A DNA stretch of 64,000 bases from Gammaproteobacteria bacterium (GTDB lineage Bacteria > Pseudomonadota > Gammaproteobacteria > Steroidobacterales > Steroidobacteraceae): assembly GCA_016882265.1 (NCBI GenBank), contig VGVB01000006.1:1-64000 (forward strand). The letters are read 5' to 3'. Positions 46,094 to 55,174 of this stretch are shown here, piece by piece; the stretch's first letter is position 1; the number at the start of each line of letters is the position of its first letter. The translations under genes and the position numbers were made by a program. The notes beneath the pieces were generated by a model. The model was given only the letters and a program-made list of their open reading frames with translations, made no database searches and was not told the origin of the DNA.

Positions 46094-46927
46094 AACGACG
46101 TGTTCAGTACCTGGTACGCGGCCGAGTCGGCCCTCGAGACCGGCGTCGAGACCTTCGTGCTGATTTCCACCGACAAGGCCGTCAACCCGACCAACGTGAT
46201 GGGCGCGACCAAGCGCATGGCCGAGATCGTGCTGCAGGCGCTGCAGACCCAGACCACCCACACGCGCTTCTGCATGGTGCGGTTCGGCAACGTGCTGGGT
46301 TCATCCGGTTCGGTCGTGCCGCTGTTCCAGGAACAGATTGCCCGCGGCGGGCCGGTCACCGTCACCCATCGGGACGTGCGCCGCTACTTCATGACGATTC
46401 CCGAGGCCGCGCAACTGGTGCTGCAGGCCGGCTCGATGGGCGTTGGCGGCGATGTGTTCGTTCTCGACATGGGCTCGCCGGTGCAGATCGATGAACTGGC
46501 CCGGCGGATGATCCGGCTGTCGGGTCTGACGGTGCGCGACGCGCGGCAACCGGACGGCGATATCGAGATCCGCTACACCGGATTGCGGCCGGGCGAAAAG
46601 CTCTACGAGGAGCTGCTGATCGGTTCGAATGTCACTGGCACCGATCATCCGATGATCATGCGGGCGATCGAGCCGGCTCTGACCTGGGCGGAGGCCTGCG
46701 AATTGCTCAACCAGTTGGTCACCGCCGTCAATCGCTTTGACTGCCGGCGGGTGCTCGCGCTGCTGGAGCGCGGCGTGCCCGAGTATCAGCCCGCGGCGCT
46801 GATCCACGATCTGGTCTGGTCACAGGCAGGGAGCCCCGCTGAAGCAGCCGCCACCCAGGCCCGCGGCAAGGTCTCCGTACTGGCCGAGCACCGCGCCCCA
46901 AGGACGCCGACGCCTGGCGTGCATTGA
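46094..46927 (+). pseudogene. C-terminal half of a WbpM/CapD/FlaA1-type UDP-sugar 4,6-dehydratase
   Basis: Homology starts abruptly at [20 protein letters not shown] and continues [40 protein letters not shown] and [15 protein letters not shown] to a natural end. WbpM-type proteins have four membrane helices, a Rossmann NAD-binding domain and this C-terminal part; the helices, NAD motif and TDVR-type N-terminal half are missing. The break lies against the IS1634 remnant. It would have made a 4-keto-6-deoxy sugar. A GTG at 46100 could still translate the fragment, but without the NAD site. Confidence 0.88.
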
Positions 46928-46979
46928 GATCGGTATCGTCCGCGATCGGACTGTCCTGCGCCGGATCAGCCTTTCCCCA

Positions 46980-47008
46980 TTGCCAGTAAGGCAGAACTGC
47001 CTTACATT
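46980..47008 (+). promoter_or_regulatory. Promoter with palindromic operator of the AbrB-PIN module
   Basis: TTGCCA (46980-46985), 17-nt spacer and TACATT (47003-47008) form a promoter. The palindrome GTAAGGCA-GAAC-TGCCTTAC (46986-47005) fills the spacer and covers half of the -10. This is the expected layout for autorepression by an AbrB-type antitoxin. Confidence 0.8.
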
Positions 47009-47039
47009 GCGTGTGCGTCGTCGTCGGAGGTACTCCTGC

Positions 47040-47291
47040 ATGGCTCATCTGACTGTTACTGCGAAGGGGCAGGTCACCCTGAGGCGGGAGCTGCTGGCAC
47101 ATCTCGGGATCGCTCCGGGGCAGAAGATCGAAGTCACCGCATTGCCGGATGGCCGGATCGAGGTGCGGGCCGCGAGGCCGGCCGGCAGCATCGACGGCTT
47201 TATCGGGATGCTGGCTGGCAGGACGAAGAAGGTGGCAACCATCAGGGAGATTCAGGAAGCTGCGGGGGCCGGCTGGGCTGACCGGAAATGA
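47040..47291 (+). CDS. vapB: AbrB/MazE-fold antitoxin (VapB)
   Basis: ATG 47040 has GGAGG 8 nt upstream. The 83-aa product begins MAHLTVTAKGQVTLRRELL, a swapped-hairpin AbrB DNA-binding domain, followed by GQKIEVTALPDGRIEVRAA. The C-terminal part (IDGFIGMLAGRTKKVATIRE) is a toxin-binding segment. Stop overlaps the PIN gene by 4 nt. It should repress its own promoter through the palindrome just upstream. Confidence 0.9.
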   Translation: MAHLTVTAKGQVTLRRELLAHLGIAPGQKIEVTALPDGRIEVRAARPAGSIDGFIGMLAGRTKKVATIREIQEAAGAGWADRK

Positions 47292-47689
47292 AGATCATCG
47301 CCGACACCAACGTGCTCATCAGGGGCGTCGTGCAGGACGATGCGCGCCAGGCGGCTGCCGCCGCGCGCGCGCTCCGGAAGGCCACGCTCATCGCGGTGGC
47401 CATCCCGGTGTTATGTGAGTACGTGTGGGTCCTGCGCCGGGTCTACGGCATGACGGCGGCGCAGATCGCGGCCTCGGTGCGGACCCTGCTCGATACCAGC
47501 AAGCTGGTAGTCAATCGGCCGGCCGCCGAGGCCGGACTGACGGTGCTGGAAGCCGGTGGCGACTTTGCGGATGGTGCGATTGCCTACGAGGGCAGTTGGC
47601 TGGGCGGCGAGTGTTTGGTCTCCTTTGACCGAAATGCGGTCGCCGTGTTGTCACGGCAAGGTCAGCGAGCCATCGAGTTGACTGGATGA
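47288..47689 (+). CDS. vapC: PIN-domain toxin VapC
   Basis: The 133-aa protein has the PIN residues in KIIADTNVLIRGVVQDD, a middle Glu in PVLCEYVWVLRRVYG, and the acidic group in GGDFADGAIAYEG and LVSFDRNAV. Coupled to the AbrB-type antitoxin. Predicted RNase (tRNA or rRNA targets are common in the family). Confidence 0.92.
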   Translation: MKIIADTNVLIRGVVQDDARQAAAAARALRKATLIAVAIPVLCEYVWVLRRVYGMTAAQIAASVRTLLDTSKLVVNRPAAEAGLTVLEAGGDFADGAIAYEGSWLGGECLVSFDRNAVAVLSRQGQRAIELTG

Positions 47690-47757
47690 TCGCCAGCCGC
47701 CGGCGGACTCTGTGATCGTCCGGATCACGACTTGAATCTCTGTTTGTCCCGATGTAA

Positions 47758-47785
47758 CCTGATTCGTATTACGAGTTGTATCAGG
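47758..47785 (+). promoter_or_regulatory. Operator-like inverted repeats before the RHH-MazF module
   Basis: CCTGAT (47758-47763) and ATCAGG (47780-47785) flank a smaller palindrome TCGTA-T-TACGA (47764-47774). The block ends 7 nt before the antitoxin ATG and overlaps its AGGA site. It is probably the autoregulatory operator. Confidence 0.55.
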
Positions 47786-47792
47786 AACTGTA

Positions 47793-48116
47793 ATGCGCCT
47801 GATCAGCCTCCGACTGCCGGACGAAATTCAGAGCTCCCTTGAGAGGGAATCGGCGCGTGTTCAGCGTCCGAAGTCGGAACTTGCCAGGGACGCAATCGCC
47901 GAATACCTCGAGCGGCGGGAACGCCAGCGGTTCGAGGCCGATCTGGCGAGGGCTGCGCGTGCCCGCAGTAACACAGAGGCGCTCGCAGTCGCCGCAGAGG
48001 CGCTGCCGCTCGATAATGAATCGTTGGACCTTGCCGACGGTCTGGCAGTTGCGGAGCCACGACGGCACTACGACGCCTCCCGGCGTGGGAGCACACGAGC
48101 AAGGAAGAAGCGCTGA
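47793..48116 (+). CDS. Ribbon-helix-helix antitoxin of a MazF toxin
   Basis: The 107-aa protein starts MRLISLRLPDEIQSSLERES, a classic ribbon-helix-helix, followed by QRPKSELARDAIAEYLERRE. The C-terminus is long, Ala-rich and then strongly basic (ASRRGSTRARKKR). AGGA lies 6 nt before ATG 47793. One-nucleotide overlap with mazF. Confidence 0.85.
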   Translation: MRLISLRLPDEIQSSLERESARVQRPKSELARDAIAEYLERRERQRFEADLARAARARSNTEALAVAAEALPLDNESLDLADGLAVAEPRRHYDASRRGSTRARKKR

Positions 48117-48454
48117 TGCGGCGCGGCGAGATCTGGGTAGGTAATCTGAATCCGAATCGTGGTGCCGAGGTCGGGAAGATCCGCCCGGTACTGGTCGTGC
48201 AGGCGGACTTTCTTCTGGGCGAGGAGCAGGCGACCGTCGTTGTGCTGCCGCTGACGACCCAGGTGCGGGCAACCACGGAGCCCCTGCACGTGACCATCGA
48301 GCCGCGCGACCGGCTGCGCTCGACCTGCCAGGTCATGCCCGAGCAGCCGCGGACGCTGGACCGCCGCCGCCTCGTGGAAGGCCCGCTGACGCGACTCAGC
48401 GTGACTGAAATGACGGCTGTCGAGCGGAGTCTTCGGGCGATAATGGGCCTGTGA
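48116..48454 (+). CDS. MazF/PemK-family endoribonuclease toxin
   Basis: MazF toxins cut mRNA at short motifs. The 112-aa product shows the family opening MRRGEIWVGNLNPNRGAEVG, then KIRPVLVVQADF, VVVLPLTTQV and TCQVMPEQPRTLDRRRL. The Arg/Thr active-site regions are present. Paired with the RHH antitoxin just upstream. Followed 76 nt later by ugd. Confidence 0.92.
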   Translation: MRRGEIWVGNLNPNRGAEVGKIRPVLVVQADFLLGEEQATVVVLPLTTQVRATTEPLHVTIEPRDRLRSTCQVMPEQPRTLDRRRLVEGPLTRLSVTEMTAVERSLRAIMGL

Positions 48455-48530
48455 GCGCGCCCGCGTTTACCTGCCGCGCGCCGTCGGGTAGTCTCGCGGC
48501 TGCCTTTCCGGACAGATCCAGGGTAGCTCC

Positions 48531-49865
48531 TTGCGCGTCACGATTTTCGGTTCGGGATACGTGGGTCTCGTCACCGGTGCCTGCCTCGCGGACGCCGGCA
48601 ATGAGGTGCTCTGCGTGGATATCGACGCAGCGCGCATTGCGCGGTTGAACGCCGGCGAGGTGCCGATCCACGAGCCCGGGCTCGATGAGCTGATTGCGCG
48701 CAATCGTGACAAGGGCCGGCTGAGTTTCACGACCGATGGCGCCGCCGGCGTCGCGCACGGGCTGTTCCTGATGATCGCGGTCGGCACGCCGCCGGACGAG
48801 GACGGTTCGGCCGACCTGCGCCACGTGCTGGCGGTCGCGCGCACGATCGGCGAACACCTCGGCGAGTACCGGATCGTGATGACCAAGTCGACCGTGCCGG
48901 TCGGGACCTCGGACCGTGTGCGCGAGACCGTCGCGGCGGCGCTCGCCGGGCGCGGGGTGCAGGTCGAGTTCGACGTGGTCTCGAACCCGGAATTCCTCAA
49001 GGAAGGCGCCGCGGTCGCCGATTTCATGAAGCCGGACCGGGTGATCGTCGGTACCGACAATCCGCGCACGGCCGAGCTGCTGAAGGCGCTGTACCAGCCG
49101 TTCACGCGCAGTCACGAGCGCATGCTGGTGATGGACCTGCGCTCGGCGGAGCTGACCAAGTACGCGGCCAACGCCATGCTGGCGACCCGGATCAGCTTCA
49201 TGAACGAGCTGGCCAACCTGGCCGAACGGCTCGGCGCGGACATCGAGAAGGTCCGCGCCGGCATCGGCTCCGATCCGCGCATCGGCTATGCCTTCATCTA
49301 TCCGGGCATCGGCTACGGCGGCTCGTGCTTTCCGAAGGACGTCAAGGCGCTCGAACGCTCAGCGCGTGAAGCGGGCATGGAGGCCCGGATCCTGGGCGCC
49401 GTCGAGGCCGTCAACGAGCGGCAGAAGGGCGTGCTGTTCGACAAGATCCGCCGCTACTTCGGCACGCGGCTGGCCGGCCGCACCATCGCGCTGTGGGGCC
49501 TCGCGTTCAAGCCGAACACCGACGACATGCGCGAGGCCCCGAGCCGCGTGCTGATGGAAGCGCTGTGGCAGGCCGGCGCCTCGGTGCGCGCCTACGATCC
49601 GGTGGCGATGGACGAGGCGCGGCGCATCTATGGTCAGCGGCCGGATCTGGTCCTCTGCGAGCGCGCCACAGCAGCGCTGGAAGGTGCGGACGCGCTCGCC
49701 ATCTGCACCGAGTGGCAGGAGTTCCGCAGCCCGGACTTCGAGCGCCTGCGGACCGTGCTGCGCGAGCCAGTCGTATTCGACGGTCGCAACCTGTACGAGC
49801 CCGCGCTGCTGGCCGCGCAGGGCATCCGCTACTTTGCGATCGGGCGCGGGGTGCTAGTGTCCTGA
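48531..49865 (+). CDS. ugd: UDP-glucose 6-dehydrogenase
   Basis: Ugd oxidises UDP-glucose to UDP-glucuronate, a precursor for acidic polysaccharide. The 444-aa protein has the Rossmann motif [46 protein letters not shown] and the catalytic Cys in [14 protein letters not shown]. The start TTG 48531 has AGGGTAG upstream. It stands between two MazF modules, outside the main cluster, and differs from the TviB-type enzyme at 16974. Confidence 0.95.
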   Translation: MRVTIFGSGYVGLVTGACLADAGNEVLCVDIDAARIARLNAGEVPIHEPGLDELIARNRDKGRLSFTTDGAAGVAHGLFLMIAVGTPPDEDGSADLRHVLAVARTIGEHLGEYRIVMTKSTVPVGTSDRVRETVAAALAGRGVQVEFDVVSNPEFLKEGAAVADFMKPDRVIVGTDNPRTAELLKALYQPFTRSHERMLVMDLRSAELTKYAANAMLATRISFMNELANLAERLGADIEKVRAGIGSDPRIGYAFIYPGIGYGGSCFPKDVKALERSAREAGMEARILGAVEAVNERQKGVLFDKIRRYFGTRLAGRTIALWGLAFKPNTDDMREAPSRVLMEALWQAGASVRAYDPVAMDEARRIYGQRPDLVLCERATAALEGADALAICTEWQEFRSPDFERLRTVLREPVVFDGRNLYEPALLAAQGIRYFAIGRGVLVS

Positions 49866-49907
49866 TCGGTCTGGGGCTGGATACAAATTGCTCGTCATCG
49901 ACGAGCC

Positions 49908-50075
49908 TTGCGTGCTGCGGGTCTGCGACCCATCCAGATTTGGGTGCCGGATACGCGGCGGCGCGGGTTCGCAGCCGAGTGTCGCAAGCAGTCCCGGTCA
50001 CTGCAAGACGACGTCCTGGAAACGGCTACGCTGGCGCAAATTGAGGCAACTGCGGATTTGAGCGGCTGGCGGTGA
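49908..50075 (+). CDS. MazE-like antitoxin, DUF3018 family, start doubtful
   Basis: Frame reads LRAAGLRPIQIWVPDTRRRG then FAAECRKQSRSLQDD, a DUF3018/MazE-type antitoxin. Homology seems to begin upstream at ARHRRALRAAG, but no ATG, GTG or TTG precedes it before the in-frame ugd stop. TTG 49908 gives 55 aa; an ATA or ATT start near 49882 cannot be excluded. The 5' end may have been lost when the module inserted behind ugd. The stop overlaps the toxin GTG (GTGA). Confidence 0.6.
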   Translation: MRAAGLRPIQIWVPDTRRRGFAAECRKQSRSLQDDVLETATLAQIEATADLSGWR

Positions 50076-50395
50076 GGCGAGGTGACCTTGTCACCGTGGC
50101 GCTACCAGGGAGTCTGGGGAAGGCGCGCCCGGCACTGGTGATCCAGTCGAATCTGTTCGAGGCACATCCGTCGGTTACCGTCTTGCCGATCACCACCGAA
50201 TTGCGCGATGCGCCTTTGTTCCGCGTTCGCGTTGCGGCGAATGCGGGGCATGGCCTTCTCCATATTTCCGAAATCATGATCGACAAGGCCTACACCGTGG
50301 CTCGAACGAAAATTGGCCGCCAGATCGGAACGCTCGAGGAGGAGATCATGGTCGCGGTTAACCGTGCTCTCGCGGTATTCCTTGGTTTTGCCTGA
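50072..50395 (+). CDS. MazF/PemK-family endoribonuclease toxin
   Basis: GTG 50072 overlaps the antitoxin stop. The 107-aa protein opens VRRGDLVTVALPGSLGKARP, followed by ALVIQSNLF, VTVLPITTEL and HISEIMIDKAYTVARTKIG. This is the MazF branch that pairs with DUF3018 antitoxins. It is a second, divergent MazF within 2 kb of the first. The following 196 nt up to the permease show no convincing gene. Confidence 0.9.
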   Translation: MRRGDLVTVALPGSLGKARPALVIQSNLFEAHPSVTVLPITTELRDAPLFRVRVAANAGHGLLHISEIMIDKAYTVARTKIGRQIGTLEEEIMVAVNRALAVFLGFA

Positions 50396-50591
50396 CCGGC
50401 ACTTCGATCTTGCCAGCATGGTCGGGCGTTTCCGGCGGCTTGCACGAGCCGAGGAGACGAACCGCCGGGTAACGCGGGACTGGGATCGCCGCCGGGCATA
50501 ACAATATGTGTTCCAAGTGGTTGTTTTGCCGGGAGATGATCCGGCACAATAGGTCGCGCCCGCGGTCTGCGGGTGAGGGATCCCGCCCCGC

Positions 50592-52361
50592 ATGACCTGG
50601 GAGATCTGGTTCACACTGGCGGTCGTCGCGACGGTGCTCGTCATGCTCGCGACGACGCCGGCGCCGACCGAGGTCGTGCTGCTGGGCGCCATGGTCGTGC
50701 TGTCGATCGTCGGCGTAATTTCGCCGACCCAGGCGCTGTCCGGCTTCTCCAGCCCGGGCGTCATGACCATCGCCGCGCTCTATGTGGTGATCGCCGGGCT
50801 GCGTGAAACCGGCACGATCGCGTGGTTTTCGCAGCTCGTGTTCGGGCGGCCCAGGAACCTGCTGTCGGCGCAGGCCAAGCTGATGGGGGCCGGCGGCCTG
50901 CTGTCGACCGTCATCAACAACACACCCGTGGTCGCGATGTTCATCCCGATCGCCCAGGACTGGGCGGCGCGCTACGGACTGCCGATCTCGCGGCTGCTGC
51001 TGCCGCTGAACAACATCGTGATCCTGGCGGGTCTGTGCACGCTGATCGGCACCAGCACCAACCTCGCCGTGTACGGTCTGTTGCAGCAGATGCGCCCGGA
51101 CGCCGACCTCGGCCTGTTCGATCTCATCTGGGTCGGTCTGCCGCTGACGCTGGTGGGGTTCGTGTATGCGCTGGCGTTCTCGCGCCGCTTGCTGCCGGAC
51201 CGCGCCGGGCCGATGGAACAGCTCGAGAATGCGCGCGAATACGCCTTCGAGGTCCGGGTGCGCAACGGCGGGCCGCTGGTCGGCAAGTCGATCGCCGAGG
51301 TCGGGCTGCGCAACCTGAAGAGCGCCTACGTGCTCGAGATCGAGCGCGAGACCCGGCTGCTGACCTCGGTCGGTCCGGATGAGGTGCTGCGCGGTGATGA
51401 CAAGCTGACCTGCGTCGGCGTCGTGGACGCGATCAAGGATCTGCGGCGCATGCCCGGTCTGGCGATCGCCGAGGAGCAGGGCTATACGCTGAACCTCAAG
51501 CACACGCAGCGCCAGTTGATCGAGCTGGTGCTGTCCTCTACCTCGCCACTGATCAATCACACGGCGCGCGAATCCAGTTTTCGCGACCTGTACGGCGCCG
51601 CGATCATCTCGGTGTCACGGGATGGCGGGCGCATCGCCGGGAAGGTCGGTGACATCGTGTTTCGGCCCGGCGACACCCTGCTGGTCGAGGCCGGGCCGAG
51701 CTTCATCGAGAAGCACAAGTACAGTCGCGATTTCCTGCTGGTCAGCCCGCTGCAGGACTCGGCGCCGTCGGACTTCCGCCGCGCCCCGGTGGCGCTCGGA
51801 ATCCTGCTGCTGATGATCGTGTTTGCGACCCTGGAATGGGTGCCGCTGTTCGAAGCCTCGTTCATCGCCGCCGGACTGATGGTCGCGACCGGCTGCCTGA
51901 CCATGCAGACCGCGACCCGCAGCATCGAGTATCACATCGTCGCCGGTATCGCCGCGTCGTTCGCGCTCGGTGTCGCCCTGACCGAATCCGGCGCCGCCGC
52001 GCTGGCCGGTACGGCGCTGGTGCAGTTCGTGGCCGGCAACCCGATGCTGGCGCTGCTGGCGCTGTACGTCGGTACGGTCATCGTCACCGAGCTGATCACC
52101 AACAACGCGGCCGGCGTGCTGATGCTGCCGATCGCGATCTCGCTGGCCGAGTCCGCCGGGGTCAGCTACATGCCGTACGTGATTGCGGTGATGGTGGCAG
52201 CCTCGGCTGGCTTCATCACGCCGATCGGCTATCAGACCAACCTGATGGTGTATGGGCCGGGCGGCTACCGGTTCATGGACTATGTGCGCTTCGGACTGCC
52301 GCTGAACATCATCTGCGGCGTCATCACTCTGTTCGTCGTCCCGAAGGTATGGCCATTTTGA
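50592..52361 (+). CDS. SLC13-family permease with TrkA-C domains, probable sulfate transporter
   Basis: A 589-aa transporter with two sets of membrane helices around two soluble TrkA-C (RCK_C) domains at about 205-385 ([39 protein letters not shown]). SLC13 signature stretches are [17 protein letters not shown] and [15 protein letters not shown]. The 3' end overlaps cysD, so it very likely imports sulfate for the activation genes that follow (inference from context). Confidence 0.88.
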   Translation: MTWEIWFTLAVVATVLVMLATTPAPTEVVLLGAMVVLSIVGVISPTQALSGFSSPGVMTIAALYVVIAGLRETGTIAWFSQLVFGRPRNLLSAQAKLMGAGGLLSTVINNTPVVAMFIPIAQDWAARYGLPISRLLLPLNNIVILAGLCTLIGTSTNLAVYGLLQQMRPDADLGLFDLIWVGLPLTLVGFVYALAFSRRLLPDRAGPMEQLENAREYAFEVRVRNGGPLVGKSIAEVGLRNLKSAYVLEIERETRLLTSVGPDEVLRGDDKLTCVGVVDAIKDLRRMPGLAIAEEQGYTLNLKHTQRQLIELVLSSTSPLINHTARESSFRDLYGAAIISVSRDGGRIAGKVGDIVFRPGDTLLVEAGPSFIEKHKYSRDFLLVSPLQDSAPSDFRRAPVALGILLLMIVFATLEWVPLFEASFIAAGLMVATGCLTMQTATRSIEYHIVAGIAASFALGVALTESGAAALAGTALVQFVAGNPMLALLALYVGTVIVTELITNNAAGVLMLPIAISLAESAGVSYMPYVIAVMVAASAGFITPIGYQTNLMVYGPGGYRFMDYVRFGLPLNIICGVITLFVVPKVWPF

Positions 52362-53269
52362 CCCAGTTACCGGTTCGCATGACCCAGCTCCGCCGCCTCG
52401 AGGCGGAGGCGATCTACATCATCCGCGAGGTGGCGGCCGAGTTCGACAACCCGGTGATGCTGTACTCGATCGGCAAGGACAGCTCGGTGCTGCTGCACCT
52501 CGCGCGCAAGGCCTTCCACCCCGGCCGCCTGCCGTTCCCGCTGATGCACATCGATACGACGTGGAAGTTCCGCGAGATGATCGAGTTCCGCGACCGCATG
52601 GCGCGCGAACTGGGTTTCGAGCTGATCGTGCATACCAACGCGGAGGGCCTCGCTGCCGGCATCAGCCCGCTGACTCACGGCGCGAAGTACACGGACGTGA
52701 TGAAGACCGAGGCGCTGAAGGCGGCGCTGTCCGCGCACCACTTCGACGCGGCGTTCGGCGGCGCGCGCCGCGACGAGGAGAAGTCGCGGGCCAAGGAGCG
52801 GGTGTTCTCGTTCCGCGACGCGCAGCACCGCTGGGATCCGAAGAACCAGCGGCCGGAGCTGTGGAGCCTGTACAACGGCCGCATCCACCAGGGCGAGAGC
52901 ATCCGCGTGTTCCCGCTGTCGAACTGGACCGAACTCGATGTCTGGTTGTACATCCACGTCGAGAATATCCCGGTGGTGCCGTTGTACTTCGCGCGGCCGC
53001 GACCGGTCATCGAGCGGGACGGCATGCTGATCATGTGCGACGACGATCGCCTGAAACTGCGGCCGGGTGAACAGGTGCGCGAGGAGTGGGTCCGCTTCCG
53101 CAGTCTCGGCTGCTATCCGCTGTCCGGCGCGGTGCGCTCGCGGGCGGCGACGCTGACCGAGGTGATCGAGGAAATGCTGGTCACGCGGACCTCGGAGCGG
53201 CAGAGCCGGGCGATCGATTTCGATCAGGCCGCGGCCATGGAGAAGCGCAAGCGCGAGGGGTATTTCTGA
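52349..53269 (+). CDS. cysD: Sulfate adenylyltransferase subunit 2
   Basis: CysD with CysN makes adenosine 5'-phosphosulfate (APS) from sulfate and ATP. The 306-aa protein has the PP-loop [32 protein letters not shown] and [22 protein letters not shown] 52349 overlaps the permease; ATG 52379 ([12 protein letters not shown]) would match family N-termini equally well. Stop overlaps cysNC (TGATG). Confidence 0.95.
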   Translation: MAILTQLPVRMTQLRRLEAEAIYIIREVAAEFDNPVMLYSIGKDSSVLLHLARKAFHPGRLPFPLMHIDTTWKFREMIEFRDRMARELGFELIVHTNAEGLAAGISPLTHGAKYTDVMKTEALKAALSAHHFDAAFGGARRDEEKSRAKERVFSFRDAQHRWDPKNQRPELWSLYNGRIHQGESIRVFPLSNWTELDVWLYIHVENIPVVPLYFARPRPVIERDGMLIMCDDDRLKLRPGEQVREEWVRFRSLGCYPLSGAVRSRAATLTEVIEEMLVTRTSERQSRAIDFDQAAAMEKRKREGYF

Positions 53270-55167
53270 TGGCGGCGGAAGATCTTGCGGACTTCCTGCG
53301 CCGCCACGAAGCCAAGGAGCTGCTGCGCTTCATCACCTGCGGCAGCGTCGACGACGGCAAGAGCACGCTGATCGGCCGCCTGCTGCATGACACGCAGCAG
53401 ATTCTCGAGGACCAGCTTGCGGCCGTGACTTCGGACAGCCGCAAGTGGGGTACGACCGGCGAGGCGGTGGACCTGGCGCTGCTGGTGGACGGCTTGCAGG
53501 CCGAGCGCGAGCAGGGCATCACGATCGACGTCGCCTACCGCTACTTCGACACTGCCCGGCGCAAGTTCATCATCGCCGACTGCCCCGGCCACGAGCAGTA
53601 CACGCGCAACATGGCGACCGGCGCCTCGACCGCCGACCTGGCCGTGATTCTCGTCGATGCCGCGCGCGGCGTGCAGGTGCAGACCCGGCGGCACGCCTGT
53701 ATCGTCGCGCTGCTCGGCATCCGCCACGTCATCGTGGCGGTCAACAAGATGGACCTCGTCGGCTACGACGAGGCAGTGTTCGAACGCATTCGCAGTGAGT
53801 GCCTCGGGATCCGCGGCATCGGCGACGCGGACGCGCGGGTCGTGCCGGTCTCGGCGCTGCGCGGCGACAACGTGGTCACGGGCGGTGACGGCATGCCCTG
53901 GTACCGCGGCCCGACGATCATCGAGTTGCTCGACAGCGTGGATGTCAGTCACGACCAGCAGCTTGCCGACCTGCGCCTGCCGGTGCAGTACGTGAACCGG
54001 CCGGACGCCTCCTTCCGCGGCTTCGCCGGCACGCTGGCCGCCGGTGAGATCGCGGTCGGCGACCCGATCCTGGCGGTGCCGTCGCGGCGGCTGAGCCGCG
54101 TGCGCGAGATCCTCACTTTCGACGGTAACCTGCCGCGCGCCGCGCCCGGCATGGCCATCACCGTCACGCTCGAGGACGAGATCGACATCAGCCGCGGCGA
54201 CCTGCTGGCGCACCCGGATCGGGCGCCGAGCGTGGGCCGGGTGTTCGACGCCCACCTGATCTGGATGAGCGACGCACCGTTGCTGCCGGGCAAGCAGTAC
54301 GAGTTCAAGCTGTCGCACCGCTACCTGCGCGGCACGGTGGAGAGCATTCACCATCGCATCGACGTCAACGATCAGTCCGAGCACCTGGCCAGCGAGTTGC
54401 GCCTCAATGAGGTCGGCCTGTGCCGCATCGTGCTGACCGAGCAGACGGCGTTCGACACCTACGCGAGCTGCCGCGCCACCGGCGCCTTCATCGTCGTCGA
54501 CCGCCTGAGTCACGCGACCGCCGGGGCCGGCATGATCCTGCGCAATGCGGCGCCGCACGGCGCGCACCACGACGTCTCGGTGTTCTGGCAGCCGACCCGG
54601 GTCTCGCACGAGCAGCGTATCAACCAGAAGGCGCAGCATCCCTGCATCCTGTGGTTCACGGGCCTGTCCGGCGCCGGGAAGTCGACGATCGCCAACGCGG
54701 TCGAGCAGGCCCTGTACCTGCGCGGCCACCACAGCTATCTGCTGGATGGCGACAACATCCGGCACGGGCTGAACCGCGACCTTGACTTCAGCGACGCCGG
54801 GCGCGTGGAGAACATTCGCCGCATCGGCGAGGTGGCCAAGCTGTTCCTCGACGCCGGCCTGATCGTGCTGACGGCGTTTATCTCGCCGTTCCGCAGCGAC
54901 CGGCGGCTGGTGCGCGATCTGGTCGGCAGTGGCGAGTTCGTCGAGGTCTTCGTCAGCACGCCGCTCGACGAATGCGAGCGGCGCGACCCGAAGGGCCTGT
55001 ACGTGAAGGCCCGTGAAGGCACGATCCGCAACTTCACCGGCATCAGTTCGCCGTACGAGGCTCCGGAGGCGCCGGAGATCGAGATTGACAGCTCGAAGCT
55101 GTCGGTCGCGGAATGCGTCGATCGGGTGATCCGGTACCTCGAAGCCAACGGCCGCCTGCGCAACTAG
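53269..55167 (+). CDS. cysNC: Bifunctional sulfate adenylyltransferase subunit 1 / APS kinase
   Basis: A fusion of CysN (GTPase subunit, residues about 1-440: [39 protein letters not shown]) and CysC (APS kinase, about 455-632: [43 protein letters not shown]). It produces PAPS for cysteine synthesis or for sulfation of glycans. Length 632 aa is normal for NodQ-type fusions. No sulfotransferase is seen in the window. Confidence 0.96.
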   Translation: MAAEDLADFLRRHEAKELLRFITCGSVDDGKSTLIGRLLHDTQQILEDQLAAVTSDSRKWGTTGEAVDLALLVDGLQAEREQGITIDVAYRYFDTARRKFIIADCPGHEQYTRNMATGASTADLAVILVDAARGVQVQTRRHACIVALLGIRHVIVAVNKMDLVGYDEAVFERIRSECLGIRGIGDADARVVPVSALRGDNVVTGGDGMPWYRGPTIIELLDSVDVSHDQQLADLRLPVQYVNRPDASFRGFAGTLAAGEIAVGDPILAVPSRRLSRVREILTFDGNLPRAAPGMAITVTLEDEIDISRGDLLAHPDRAPSVGRVFDAHLIWMSDAPLLPGKQYEFKLSHRYLRGTVESIHHRIDVNDQSEHLASELRLNEVGLCRIVLTEQTAFDTYASCRATGAFIVVDRLSHATAGAGMILRNAAPHGAHHDVSVFWQPTRVSHEQRINQKAQHPCILWFTGLSGAGKSTIANAVEQALYLRGHHSYLLDGDNIRHGLNRDLDFSDAGRVENIRRIGEVAKLFLDAGLIVLTAFISPFRSDRRLVRDLVGSGEFVEVFVSTPLDECERRDPKGLYVKAREGTIRNFTGISSPYEAPEAPEIEIDSSKLSVAECVDRVIRYLEANGRLRN

Positions 55168-55174
55168 GCCAGCG

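Noticed and set aside
50313..50501. Small frame ending VTRDWDRRRA after the second mazF
   Set aside because: Overlaps mazF, no ribosome site, no recognised family; not enough support for a gene.
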